DNA of 64,000 bases from Mariprofundus sp. KV (GCF_013387475.1 NZ_VWNB01000013.1:1-64000), one strand, 5' to 3'. Positions 24,618 to 33,241 are shown, counted from the stretch's first letter. Numbers and translations are program-made. The notes: a model not told the origin generated them from the sequence alone.

Positions 24618-25784
24618 ATGGCACTATCCGTCCAAACCAATAATGCGGCTGTAACGGCCCTCAAACACCTCAACACCAATAGCATGGAAATGAACAAATC
24701 TCTGGAGCGTCTGTCTTCTGGTTTCCGTATTAACTCGGCTGCCGATGATGCTGCAGGTTTTGCTATTTCATCCAAACTGGATTCTCAGAACGTTCGACTG
24801 AAAGCAGCAGCATTGAATGCAACCCAGGCGCAAGCCATGGTGAAAACTGCTGACGCGGGTGTGAACGAGATTCAGAACATGGTAGTTCGTCTGCAGTCTC
24901 TGGCTACACAGGCGATGTCTGCCAACAACGGTGGTGAACTTGCTTCTCTGGACGCTGAGCGCGGTAAGCTCGAGTCTGCAATTAACAAGATTGCTGCTAA
25001 CACTGAGTATAACGGTACTAAACTGTTGAATGGTTCTGCTGGTACAGCAGTTACTGCTGGTTCAACTGTTGATGATACCACCACCAACGGTATTTCAAGC
25101 ATCACCGCTAACGGTGCTGCTGCAAGTACTACCTTCTCAATCAGCTATGTGGATCAGGCTGGTGTTACCAATACCTTCGGTGCTGGTGATGCAATCCGGA
25201 TTACAGATGGTACTAACACTGCATCTGTAACTGTAGCAACACTGCCTACAGGTCAGGCAACCCAGAACTATTCACTGCTTGGTTTTGATTTCACCATTAA
25301 CTCCTCCATCAGTGGACTTACTACTGCAGCGGGCACTGGTTCTATCGCCTCAACCGGTACATTGATTACCGATGCAGGTGCATCTTCAGTGTTCCAGGTT
25401 GGTGCAGCAACTGGTGTTGATAACCAGGTATCTGTGGCATTCAGTAACAGCTACACCACTACTGGTCTGGGTATCTCAGGTGCGAATGATCTTACCACAG
25501 TGGCTGGCGCAACTGCCTATGCTGGTGAGTTGACTACTGCTCTGAATAATCTGGTTACACAACGTGCCGATCTCGGTGCGACTCAGAACCAGCTCTCATT
25601 CGTAGCGGCTAACCTGGCGACTAGTATTGAGCAGGCAACTGCATCAGTATCATCCATCAGGGACGCTGATATGGCTGCTGAGATGGCTAACTTCACCAAG
25701 AACCAGATTCTTACTCAGGCTGGTACTTCAATGTTGGCGCAGGCTAATCAGGCTGCACAGAATGTACTCTCACTGTTCAGGTAA
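24618..25784 (+). CDS. fliC: Flagellin
   Basis: A 388-residue filament protein. The conserved D0/D1 N-terminus (SVQTNNAAVTALKHLNTNS; LERLSSGFRINSAADDAAGFAIS) and C-terminus (QRADLGATQNQLSF; IRDADMAAEMANFTKNQIL; AQAAQNVLSLFR-like end) flank a variable middle (about 140-300) very rich in Ser, Thr, Gly and Ala. That surface region is the natural target for the neighbouring O-linked sugar transferases (inference). A strong AAGGAG precedes the ATG. Driven by the sigma-28 promoter at 24489 and followed by a stem-loop before flaG. Confidence 0.98.
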   Translation: MALSVQTNNAAVTALKHLNTNSMEMNKSLERLSSGFRINSAADDAAGFAISSKLDSQNVRLKAAALNATQAQAMVKTADAGVNEIQNMVVRLQSLATQAMSANNGGELASLDAERGKLESAINKIAANTEYNGTKLLNGSAGTAVTAGSTVDDTTTNGISSITANGAAASTTFSISYVDQAGVTNTFGAGDAIRITDGTNTASVTVATLPTGQATQNYSLLGFDFTINSSISGLTTAAGTGSIASTGTLITDAGASSVFQVGAATGVDNQVSVAFSNSYTTTGLGISGANDLTTVAGATAYAGELTTALNNLVTQRADLGATQNQLSFVAANLATSIEQATASVSSIRDADMAAEMANFTKNQILTQAGTSMLAQANQAAQNVLSLFR

Positions 25785-25798
25785 GAGACTGGCTAAAT

Positions 25799-25820
25799 CC
25801 TCTCCCCTACGGGGGAGAGG
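25799..25820 (+). terminator. Strong stem-loop between flagellin and flaG
   Basis: A 9-bp perfect stem (arms 25799-25807 and 25812-25820, CCTCTCCCC and its complement) with tetraloop TACG. No U run follows, so it is more likely a partial attenuator or an mRNA 3-prime-end stabiliser that lets flagellin mRNA outnumber flaG-fliD mRNA. Confidence 0.6.
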
Positions 25821-25850
25821 TAGGCCCATAAAAGGCAAGGAGGTAATGAC

Positions 25851-26219
25851 ATGGCTGCTATAGATCAGATGCAATCAAGCCTAATGCTCTCTTCGCCGAA
25901 TGTGGGATCAGCTGGAGTTCGGCCGGTAGCTGTCCAACCGACAAAAGCCCCCGTCTCGAGCGAACAGAATGTACAAGCTGCCGAAAAAAAGGTGACTGAG
26001 CAGGAAGTTCAGAAGGCAGTAAGTCAGGTAAACCTTGAAATGAGTGGAAGCAATGAGGATATCTCATTCGGTTACGAAAAACGTCTCGGAATGTTGTATG
26101 TCCAGGTAACAGATAAGAATAGCGGTGAAGTTGTCCGCGAAATCCCATCTAAAGAGTTTCTTCAGCATAAAGTTGCCATGCGAGAAATGGTAGGTTTGTT
26201 GCTGGATAAACAGGCCTGA
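25851..26219 (+). CDS. flaG: FlaG family protein
   Basis: A 122-residue protein with a variable, polar N-terminal half and the conserved FlaG C-terminal domain (SFGYEKRLGMLYVQVTDKNSGEVVREIPSKEFLQ). FlaG proteins affect filament length and usually lie between flagellin and fliD, as here. The ribosome-binding site AAGGAGGT is strong. It ends two bases before the fliD start. Confidence 0.93.
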   Translation: MAAIDQMQSSLMLSSPNVGSAGVRPVAVQPTKAPVSSEQNVQAAEKKVTEQEVQKAVSQVNLEMSGSNEDISFGYEKRLGMLYVQVTDKNSGEVVREIPSKEFLQHKVAMREMVGLLLDKQA

Positions 26220-26221
26220 TC

Positions 26222-28567
26222 ATGGCTAACACAATTTCAAGTCAGGTAACTGGCATCGCCGGTTTTGACACGGCAGCAGCTGTAGAAGGGCTGCTGTCGT
26301 TTCAAAAACTGGAGCTTTCTCTGGCTCAAAGCAGGCAGGAAAGCGAACTGGCCAAGCAGGATGCGCTCACTACCATCAGAGATGCGCTTGCCAGTTTTCG
26401 CAGCACGGCGACAAGTCTCGCCAATAAAAATGAGTTTTTCGGTTACACCGCAAGCCTGAGTAGCGACTCGGCAACAGTTTCAGCCAGCACCCTGCTGGAT
26501 GTCAGCGGTACCAATTCAGTTTCAGCCGGCCAGCATACGATTGTCGTTGAGCAGCTGGCGCAGGCACAACGTCTCGCATCATCCGTCGCAGTAAAAGATA
26601 ATACAGGCACAGCCGCTACAAGTGACACAACGGCACTCAATCTGAGTGGCACGTTTGTTATTGAAGGTGCGACCATCACTGTCGCTGTGGGTGACTCCCT
26701 GCAGGACATCGCAGCAAACATTAATCAGGCCAACACCGGTGCAGCAGCTACCGGAGTCTCCGCCTCTGTTGTAAAGGTTTCAGACAGTGATTTTCGCCTG
26801 ACTCTGGTTGCCGATGCAACCGGATCAACCGGTTATACCTTGAGTGGTGCCGATCTTGATGCAGCCGGATCTCTGGCCAACCTTCAGTTGGGGGCAACGG
26901 GTCAGGCTAATCAGCGCCAAACCGTACTGGCAGCTCAGGATGCTCAGATCTCTGTGGACGGGTTAACCCTTACCCGCAGTAGCAATACGATTTCGGATGT
27001 ACTCTCAGGTGTGACCTTCACTCTCAAACAGTCTGATCCGACTGTATCGGTCAATATGACCGTTGGTGTGGATGAGGTCTCTTTACGGGATAGCGTCCAG
27101 TCTTTTGTCGATGGCTATAACAGTGTACAATCTCTGATCAATGAGCAGTTCGTTTTTGATGAAGCGACGGGGCAAAGTGGTATTCTTTCTGGTGAGGCTC
27201 TGCTGAGAAACCTGCAGAATTCACTCTCATCAACACTGCTGCAGACGGTTCCCGGACTGGCTTCTGACCGTAACAGTCTGGTCAGTATCGGTGTCGAGCC
27301 GGATCAGTACGGACAGCTCTCAATCAACGATAATCTGTTTGCTCCCATTCTGGCCAGTGATCCGAATACCATCCGTGATCTTTTTGTCGCCAGCGGCAGC
27401 AGCACAAACTCAAAAATGCAGTTTCTGATTCATGGCGACAACTCCACTTCCGGCACCTATTCGGTGAATGTCACCCAGGCTGCCACGCAGGCTTCAGTTA
27501 CTGGCAGTGCCGATTTGACGGTCGCTCTGGCCTCGGATCAGACCGTGACCCTGACTGAAACCGGCAGTGCCCGTCAGGCAGTGGTTAATCTGACTGCCGG
27601 GCAGACACAGAATGCTATCATCAGTGCACTGAACACTGAGTTTCAGCGGGTGGCTACTGAACAGCACAATCTGAGCACCGCATTGACCGTTGGCGGTTTA
27701 CCAGCCACCGGCTCCAATCTCTTTAATGACCTGGCCCTGGGCGTGAGTGTGGGTGATACCATCGCTATTACCGGCACCACCCGTACAGGTCAGGCGGTGA
27801 ACTCCTCCTATACAGTGCTGGATCCTGCATCAGATACCATTTCGGGCCTTCTTTCAGCAATTCAGAGCGCCTATAACCAGCAGGTGATCGCGTCACTGGA
27901 TGTGAATGGTAATGTTCAGATTACCGACATCCAGTCTGGTGACAGCCAGTTGTCGATCTCCTTGACGGCCAATAACGAAGGCGGCGGCACACTTGCATTC
28001 GGTTCAGATACGGTTGTTACCGAAGGGCGTTATGCCATGAATATCGAAGCGGTGATCGCAGGCAACGGTGTAAAGATTCAATCTGTCGGTTATGGCTCCA
28101 GCAGTGGCTTCTCCATTGCCCAGAGTGTTGATGGCCTTGGTATTGCCGATCAGAGCGCAAGCGGCCTGGATGTGCTGGGAACTATTAATGGCCTCGCCGC
28201 CACAGGTAAGGGGCAGCTGCTGCAGGGCACTGACGGTATTGTTGACGGTATGGGTGTCTACTACACAGGCACCACCACAGGTGTTATCGATCTGACCGTC
28301 GGCATTGGTATCGGCGCCCGCTTTGATGGTCAGCTCTCCCTCTTTACCAATCCGATCACCGGCCTGTTTCAGAACAGGCAACAGGCGAGTATGGATATTT
28401 ATACCACGCTGGCTGATCGTATCGCGGCGATGGAGGCTCAGATGGTGAGCCAGAGAGAGCTGCTGACCAGACAGTTTACTGAGATGCAGCAGGTGCTTTC
28501 CGGACTGCAGCGCTCGGGTGATTTCCTGACTGCGCAGATCAATGCACAGAATGCCAGAAACAACTAA
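26222..28567 (+). CDS. fliD: Flagellar hook-associated protein 2 (filament cap), oversized
   Basis: A 781-residue protein. The FliD N-terminal domain (TGIAGFDTAAAVEGLLSFQKLELSL; FRSTATSLANKNEF) and the C-terminal domain (RFDGQLSLFTNPITGLF through a coiled end, AAMEAQMVSQRELLTRQFTEMQQVLSGL) are clear. Typical FliD is about 450-700 residues. The extra length is in the surface-exposed middle (about 400-620), which is Ser/Thr-rich with hook-protein-like repeats. It caps the filament and catalyses flagellin assembly. Glycosylation of the middle is possible but unsupported. Confidence 0.94.
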   Translation: MANTISSQVTGIAGFDTAAAVEGLLSFQKLELSLAQSRQESELAKQDALTTIRDALASFRSTATSLANKNEFFGYTASLSSDSATVSASTLLDVSGTNSVSAGQHTIVVEQLAQAQRLASSVAVKDNTGTAATSDTTALNLSGTFVIEGATITVAVGDSLQDIAANINQANTGAAATGVSASVVKVSDSDFRLTLVADATGSTGYTLSGADLDAAGSLANLQLGATGQANQRQTVLAAQDAQISVDGLTLTRSSNTISDVLSGVTFTLKQSDPTVSVNMTVGVDEVSLRDSVQSFVDGYNSVQSLINEQFVFDEATGQSGILSGEALLRNLQNSLSSTLLQTVPGLASDRNSLVSIGVEPDQYGQLSINDNLFAPILASDPNTIRDLFVASGSSTNSKMQFLIHGDNSTSGTYSVNVTQAATQASVTGSADLTVALASDQTVTLTETGSARQAVVNLTAGQTQNAIISALNTEFQRVATEQHNLSTALTVGGLPATGSNLFNDLALGVSVGDTIAITGTTRTGQAVNSSYTVLDPASDTISGLLSAIQSAYNQQVIASLDVNGNVQITDIQSGDSQLSISLTANNEGGGTLAFGSDTVVTEGRYAMNIEAVIAGNGVKIQSVGYGSSSGFSIAQSVDGLGIADQSASGLDVLGTINGLAATGKGQLLQGTDGIVDGMGVYYTGTTTGVIDLTVGIGIGARFDGQLSLFTNPITGLFQNRQQASMDIYTTLADRIAAMEAQMVSQRELLTRQFTEMQQVLSGLQRSGDFLTAQINAQNARNN

Positions 28568-28585
28568 AATAACTGCACTCAGGCT

Positions 28586-28612
28586 TTAAGTTTGGCTTGG
28601 AAAATCCGATAG
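28586..28612 (+). promoter_or_regulatory. Sigma-28-like promoter of fliS-1
   Basis: TTAA at 28586-28589, 15 bases, then TCCGATAG at 28605-28612. The -10 block matches that of flagellin except for the last base. The -35 is one base off TAAA. The expected leader is about 55 bases. Confidence 0.68.
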
Positions 28613-28628
28613 ATATATGCACAAACAG

Positions 28629-28645
28629 TTGACGATGAACGTCAA
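28629..28645 (+). promoter_or_regulatory. AUGAA-loop stem-loop in the fliS-1 leader
   Basis: TTGACG-ATGAA-CGTCAA, a perfect 6-bp stem that extends by a G-U and an A-U pair, 28 bases before the fliS-1 ATG. Same loop as the flagellin leader hairpin, on an unrelated stem. Confidence 0.6.
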
Positions 28646-28673
28646 TTAATACAAAAATTGCACGGAGGCTGAT

Positions 28674-29117
28674 ATGACAGGTTATAAGGCGTATAAAGGA
28701 AACCAGATTGAAGGAGCAGGCCCTTTAGGGCTTGTGCTATTAACCTATGATGCACTTAATCGGGCCTTGGGCCGTGCACGACTGGCTATCGAAGCGGGTG
28801 ATTTCAGTCAGGAAGGCGAACATACCGGGCGAGCAATTGAAGCTGTTATCGAGCTCTCATCATCGCTGAATATGAAAGAGGGGGGCGATGTGGCCATAGG
28901 CCTGGCTCGTCTCTACGTCTATATGATTAACACGCTGACAGAAAATATGTGCTCAGGTTCTTCAAAGGGTGTGGATGAGGTGATGGCACTTGCCCGGACA
29001 TTGCGTGATGGCTGGCAGGAGCTTGCTGATCAGCAGGAAAAAAAGTTATCCCGGCCAGTAGCACGCCAACAGGTCTCCGCTAACGCATTCCAGCCGGCGA
29101 TGGCTTATGGTCTGTGA
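28674..29117 (+). CDS. fliS: Flagellar export chaperone FliS (copy 1)
   Basis: A 147-residue helical chaperone that holds flagellin monomers before export. Family features: YKGNQIEGAGPLGLVLLTYDALNRALGRARLAIEAGD, then EAVIELSSSLNMKEGGDVAIGLARLYVYMINTL. The ribosome-binding site CGGAGG is close to the ATG. Its stop overlaps the next start (GTGA), so the FliT-like protein is translationally coupled. A second FliS lies at 31466. Confidence 0.93.
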   Translation: MTGYKAYKGNQIEGAGPLGLVLLTYDALNRALGRARLAIEAGDFSQEGEHTGRAIEAVIELSSSLNMKEGGDVAIGLARLYVYMINTLTENMCSGSSKGVDEVMALARTLRDGWQELADQQEKKLSRPVARQQVSANAFQPAMAYGL

Positions 29118-29446
29118 AAACCTCTCCTGACGCAGTTCAGGACCAGATCTCCGGTTGCCTGAAGGCGCTGGACGGGTTGAATCGCTGTATAAGAGGACGT
29201 AACTGGGCAAAACTGGGTGAGAGAGACAGAGCGCTTAACAGTGCAATGAATCAACTGCAAATCAGTGTTGAGAAACTTCCCAATCTGGACGATAACCTGA
29301 TCAGCCAGCTGCAAAGCCTGAATCTCCAGTTCCGGCGTACTCAGCGTAAGCTATCTTCTCTGATCCGTGCCGCAGAGTCCGATATTGCATCACTCGAGAA
29401 GGGCATGCGAAAGGTAGCGATGATCAGAGAGGCGCTTGACGGTTAG
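29114..29446 (+). CDS. Small helical protein in the FliT position
   Basis: A 110-residue, mostly helical protein with a GTG start overlapping the fliS-1 stop. It has the size, all-helical character and position of FliT-type chaperones (FliD-binding), for example LNRCIRGRNWAKLGERDRALN and LQSLNLQFRRTQRKLSSLIRAAESDIASLEKG. Sequence similarity to FliT cannot be confirmed by eye, so the assignment rests mostly on context. Confidence 0.6.
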   Translation: MKTSPDAVQDQISGCLKALDGLNRCIRGRNWAKLGERDRALNSAMNQLQISVEKLPNLDDNLISQLQSLNLQFRRTQRKLSSLIRAAESDIASLEKGMRKVAMIREALDG

Positions 29447-29574
29447 CGGCATGTTCCAGGCCAGGACCCTTAAAATACAATCATTTATAGTGCATGATCC
29501 AGACTTGTTCATGGATTGCTTTATTCTATAGTAGGCAATGATCGATGTGGTGAATGAGAGGGAGAAGGTCATTT

Positions 29575-31332
29575 GTGACTGGCATTGCTGATGCAATTGA
29601 AATGTATAATCAGGGCCGCTTTCAGGAAGTAGAGCAGATATGTTCAGCCATATCATCTGAAAGTGAAAGCTACGCGCAGGCGCAGCATCTGCTTGGTCTG
29701 CTGGCCTATCAACATGGCATGTTAGCCGAAGCAGAGGTTTTCCTTCTCAATGCGATTGCCTTGCGACCACGCGAAGCGATGTTCCGAAATCATCTGGGCA
29801 GTGTACAGTGTGCACTGGGACGACTGGATGATGGTATAGCGACATATCGTCGGGCGATTAAACTGAACCCCAGGCTTGCCGACACACATTTTAATCTTGG
29901 CAATGCCCTTAAGAGAAAAGGTGAGTTTCTTAAAGCGCAGAGAGCCATGAAGCGGGCGCTGGAGCTCAATCCGGATTTAGATGGCGCTAAACTTAATTTG
30001 GCTATTCTACTGCGAGATCAGGGACAAACAGAGAAGGCTGAGAAACTTCTTGAACGAGCGATGCAACAGCATCCCGATCATGTGAGTATAGCAAGTAATT
30101 ATCTATTTAATCTGAATTATCACATTACCGATGGTCAGCGCCTCTTTGATGCGCATCTTAAGTTTGCAGAAACCCACGCTGTAAAAACAGGCTTATCTCC
30201 CACCTCTTATGTGAACATACCTGATAAAAACAGGCGGTTACGCATCGGTTATGTCTCAGCTGATTTATATCGCCACTCGGTGGCCTATTTTTTTGAACCG
30301 CTGCTCAGGCAGCATCAGCGCGACAACTTTGAAATTTTCTGCTACTCAAGTGTCATCAAAACCGATGATATAACCGAACGCCTTCAGGGATTTACTGATG
30401 TTTGGCGAGATGTAAGCCAGCTTCCTGATCGATCCGTGGCAGAGCAGGTCCGCCAGGATGGTATCGATATTCTTGTGGATTTAGGTGGTCATACCTCTAT
30501 TCAGAGGTTACTTGTGTTTGCTGAGAAACCAGCACCGATTCAAGTTACCTATCTCGGTTACCCCAATACCACCGGCCTCTCCAGTATCGATTATCGTTTT
30601 ACTGATATTAAGGCAGACCCAGCCGGTAACGAGCGTTGGCATGCTGAAAGATTGCTGCGTTTACCAGGTGGTTTCTTGTGTTTTTCTGCATTAAATGAGG
30701 CACCTGATGTTGAAATGGCACCTAATAACGCTAAAGGTTATATTACCTTTGGTTGCTTTAACGCGATGGCCAAAATTCAGCCTGAATTGATTCAGTTATG
30801 GAGCGAGATTCTCAAGGCAGTGCCTGATTCGCGGTTATTGCTGAAAAATACTGCGTTGAGTGATAAAGAGGTTCAAAAGCAGCTGCTTCTCGCTTTTAGA
30901 AAGCATGGTGTCGGAGCGAATCGTTTGATGCTTCATGGGCGCTTGGCATCGCCTCAGGATCATCTGTCTCTCTATCATCAAGTCGATATAGCCTTGGATA
31001 GCTTTCCCTATAATGGTACGACAACGAGTTTTGAAGCCTTGTGGATGGGTGTGCCTTTGGTTTCACTATATGGTGATCTTCATGCCAGCCGTGTTGGTTT
31101 GAGTATACTATCAAGTATTGGTTTAGAGGATTTGACGGCATCAACACCTGAGCAGTATGTCACTGTTGCCAAAGTATTGGCTGATGACCGACAGAGGCTG
31201 GAGGATTTGCGTTTGAGCTTGCGGGATCTGGTTGAGCAGAAGTTATGTGATGCTGAAAGTTTTACCTGCAGGGTCGAAGATGCTTTCCGAAAGATATGGC
31301 AGGAGTGGTGTGAAAAGCAGAACCGTGATTGA
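29575..31332 (+). CDS. TPR-GT41 O-GlcNAc-transferase-like protein (third copy)
   Basis: A 585-residue protein with about four TPR units (about 1-185; HLGSVQCALGRLDDGIATY, NLGNALKRKGEFLKAQ) and a GT41 catalytic domain: LRIGYVSADLYRHSVAYFFEPLL, DILVDLGGHTSIQRLLVFAEKPAPIQVTYLGYP, FNAMAKIQPELIQLW and DIALDSFPYNGTTTSFEALWMGVPLVSLYG. GTG at 29575 is chosen because GAGAAGG lies 6 bases upstream; an ATG at 29554 is in frame. It sits between the two fliS genes, which strongly suggests flagellin or another exported filament protein as substrate (inference). Confidence 0.88.
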   Translation: MTGIADAIEMYNQGRFQEVEQICSAISSESESYAQAQHLLGLLAYQHGMLAEAEVFLLNAIALRPREAMFRNHLGSVQCALGRLDDGIATYRRAIKLNPRLADTHFNLGNALKRKGEFLKAQRAMKRALELNPDLDGAKLNLAILLRDQGQTEKAEKLLERAMQQHPDHVSIASNYLFNLNYHITDGQRLFDAHLKFAETHAVKTGLSPTSYVNIPDKNRRLRIGYVSADLYRHSVAYFFEPLLRQHQRDNFEIFCYSSVIKTDDITERLQGFTDVWRDVSQLPDRSVAEQVRQDGIDILVDLGGHTSIQRLLVFAEKPAPIQVTYLGYPNTTGLSSIDYRFTDIKADPAGNERWHAERLLRLPGGFLCFSALNEAPDVEMAPNNAKGYITFGCFNAMAKIQPELIQLWSEILKAVPDSRLLLKNTALSDKEVQKQLLLAFRKHGVGANRLMLHGRLASPQDHLSLYHQVDIALDSFPYNGTTTSFEALWMGVPLVSLYGDLHASRVGLSILSSIGLEDLTASTPEQYVTVAKVLADDRQRLEDLRLSLRDLVEQKLCDAESFTCRVEDAFRKIWQEWCEKQNRD

Positions 31333-31377
31333 GTAAAATCATAAAACCTGTAGCAGTAACTCATTTCCAGCTACTTC

Positions 31378-31404
31378 TAAAGTCTGCCAGCCGGTATGCG
31401 ATAC
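31378..31404 (+). promoter_or_regulatory. Sigma-28 (FliA) promoter of fliS-2
   Basis: TAAA at 31378-31381, exactly 15 bases, then TGCGATAC at 31397-31404. Same spacing as the flagellin promoter. The expected leader is about 55 bases. Confidence 0.78.
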
Positions 31405-31422
31405 ATTATGGTATATAAGGAT

Positions 31423-31441
31423 GGTTGTGATGATCACAACC
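31423..31441 (+). promoter_or_regulatory. AUGAU-loop stem-loop in the fliS-2 leader
   Basis: GGTTGTG-ATGAT-CACAACC, a perfect palindrome (arms of 7-8 bases) 24 bases before the fliS-2 ATG. It could fold as a hairpin with loop AUGAU or act as a DNA operator just after the start of transcription. Confidence 0.62.
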
Positions 31442-31465
31442 AGTTGAATCAGCAAGGAGGCAGCT

Positions 31466-31873
31466 ATGACCGGATATCAAACGTATCAGGGCAACCAGAT
31501 TGACGGGGCAGGACCACTTGGGCTGGTTCTGCTTACCTATGAATCACTCTTCAAATCACTCGGACAGGCGCGTATGGCGATTCAGGCCAGCGATATGATG
31601 GCTGAAGCCAGGCATACCAGTCGGGCGATGGAGGCGTTGATTGAGCTCTCTACCAGCCTGAATATGGAAGAGGGCGGGCAAGTGGCACAGGGGCTGGCCA
31701 GTCTCTATGTGTATATGATGAACAGGCTTACTGAAGGGTTATGCAGCGGCTCAACCGATCATGTTAATGAGGTGATTCAGCTGGTTCAGAAGCTTCGTGA
31801 AGGCTGGACACAGCTCTCATCTCAGCAGCAGAACAAGAGCATCTCGCTTCAGAGGCAGCAGCAGGCAGCCTGA
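31466..31873 (+). CDS. fliS: Flagellar export chaperone FliS (copy 2)
   Basis: A 135-residue paralogue of the FliS at 28674, sharing most of the core (GNQIDGAGPLGLVLLTYESLFKSLGQARMAIQASD; LIELSTSLNMEEGGQVAQGLASLYVYMMNRLTE). It has its own sigma-28 promoter and an AAGGAGG ribosome-binding site. Two FliS copies in one cluster suggest a duplication around the third GT41 gene. It may serve a different flagellin or a glycosylated form, which is speculation. Confidence 0.92.
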   Translation: MTGYQTYQGNQIDGAGPLGLVLLTYESLFKSLGQARMAIQASDMMAEARHTSRAMEALIELSTSLNMEEGGQVAQGLASLYVYMMNRLTEGLCSGSTDHVNEVIQLVQKLREGWTQLSSQQQNKSISLQRQQQAA

Positions 31874-31879
31874 TCAGCT

Positions 31880-33241
31880 TTAGCGGTTCTCCAGTAGCCA
31901 CCCTTCGATCAGGGCCCGCATCTCTGCTAGCCGCGCTTGCGTATCTGCTTCAAAGCGCAATACCAGTGCCGGTTGCGTGTTGGATGCACGTAGCAGTGCC
32001 CAGCCGTCACTGAACTGGATGCGCATACCATCGATATCAATAATCTCGAAACCCTCTGCCCGGAAATGGGCGACGGCCTCCTGCACCAGTGCAAACTTGC
32101 GTGCATCACTGCACTCCACGCGCAGTTCAGGTGTGGCGAATGAGGCAGGAACTCCGGTTAACAGATCAGCAAAGCTTGCTCTGCCTTGCGTGAGCATCTG
32201 CATCACGCGGGCACCGGCATATGCGGCATCATCAAAACCAAAGAAGCGGTCGGCAAAGAACATATGACCGCTCATCTCTCCGGCCAGCAGGGCGCCTGTC
32301 TCTCTCATCTTCGCTTTGATTGGTGAGTGACCTGTACGCCACATCACCGGCTTGCCGCCAGCCTCGGTAATGCCGTCATACATATGCTGAGAACATTTTA
32401 CCTCCGAGATAATCGTGGCACCGGGATGGGTTTTGAGAAGGTGGCGTGATAGCAGCAGAAGCAGCATGTCACTCCAGATTATCTCGCCATTCTCATCAAC
32501 AATACCGATGCGGTCGCCATCACCATCAAAGGCGATTCCCAGATCAGCTTTTTCCCGACGCACAGTCTCGGCCAGATCTGCCATGTTGGCTTCGATGGTC
32601 GGGTCAGGGTGATGGTTGGGGAAGTTGCCATCCGGTTCACAGTAGAGCTCGATCACCTCACAACCCAGACGCCGGTAGAGTGGGGCGGCAATAGCTCCTG
32701 AAGGGCCATTCCCTGCATCAATCACCACCTTGAGCGGGTAAGCCAGCGGGCAGTCGCCCACGACGAAGTCGATGTAACTGTCGATGATGCAGCTCTGAGC
32801 GCAACTTCCGGGTTGTGCTGCATCAGGGAAATCCTGCTGAATCAGCTCTTTAAGCGCCTGAATCTCATCGCCATGCAGACTCGATTTACCGATCATCATC
32901 TTGAAACCGTTATAATCACCGGGGTTGTGACTTGCGGTTACCTGCACACTGCCGGCTGCATCAAGTGTATAGACGGCGTAGTAGGCCAGCGGGGTAGGGA
33001 CAATGCCGATATCCAGAACATCAAGGCCTGCATCAGTCAGTCCGCGCACCAGTGCACGCTGTAGCAAGGGGCCTGAGAGACGTACATCACGACCAACAAT
33101 AACCGGGCGTGACTCTCCCGCAGGCAACATCGCCGCATAGGCTTTGCCCAGACGGTAAGCCAGTTTCTCGCTGATGTCGCTTCCTGCGATACCGCGAATG
33201 TCATATTCGCGAAACACATGATGTGGAAAATCTTTACGCAA
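31880..33241 (-). CDS. algC: Phosphomannomutase/phosphoglucomutase (AlgC type)
   Basis: A 453-residue alpha-D-phosphohexomutase interconverting hexose 6- and 1-phosphates for nucleotide sugar synthesis. It shows FREYDIRGIAG at the N-terminus, the catalytic serine loop VTASHNPGDYNGFKMM, the metal loop FDGDGDRIGIVDENG, the sugar-binding GEMSGHMFF and the phosphate-binding RASNTQPALVLRFEA. Convergent with fliS-2, 6 bases between stops. It may feed precursor for the GT41 enzymes or for surface polysaccharide. Confidence 0.93.
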   Translation of the reverse strand: MRKDFPHHVFREYDIRGIAGSDISEKLAYRLGKAYAAMLPAGESRPVIVGRDVRLSGPLLQRALVRGLTDAGLDVLDIGIVPTPLAYYAVYTLDAAGSVQVTASHNPGDYNGFKMMIGKSSLHGDEIQALKELIQQDFPDAAQPGSCAQSCIIDSYIDFVVGDCPLAYPLKVVIDAGNGPSGAIAAPLYRRLGCEVIELYCEPDGNFPNHHPDPTIEANMADLAETVRREKADLGIAFDGDGDRIGIVDENGEIIWSDMLLLLLSRHLLKTHPGATIISEVKCSQHMYDGITEAGGKPVMWRTGHSPIKAKMRETGALLAGEMSGHMFFADRFFGFDDAAYAGARVMQMLTQGRASFADLLTGVPASFATPELRVECSDARKFALVQEAVAHFRAEGFEIIDIDGMRIQFSDGWALLRASNTQPALVLRFEADTQARLAEMRALIEGWLLENR

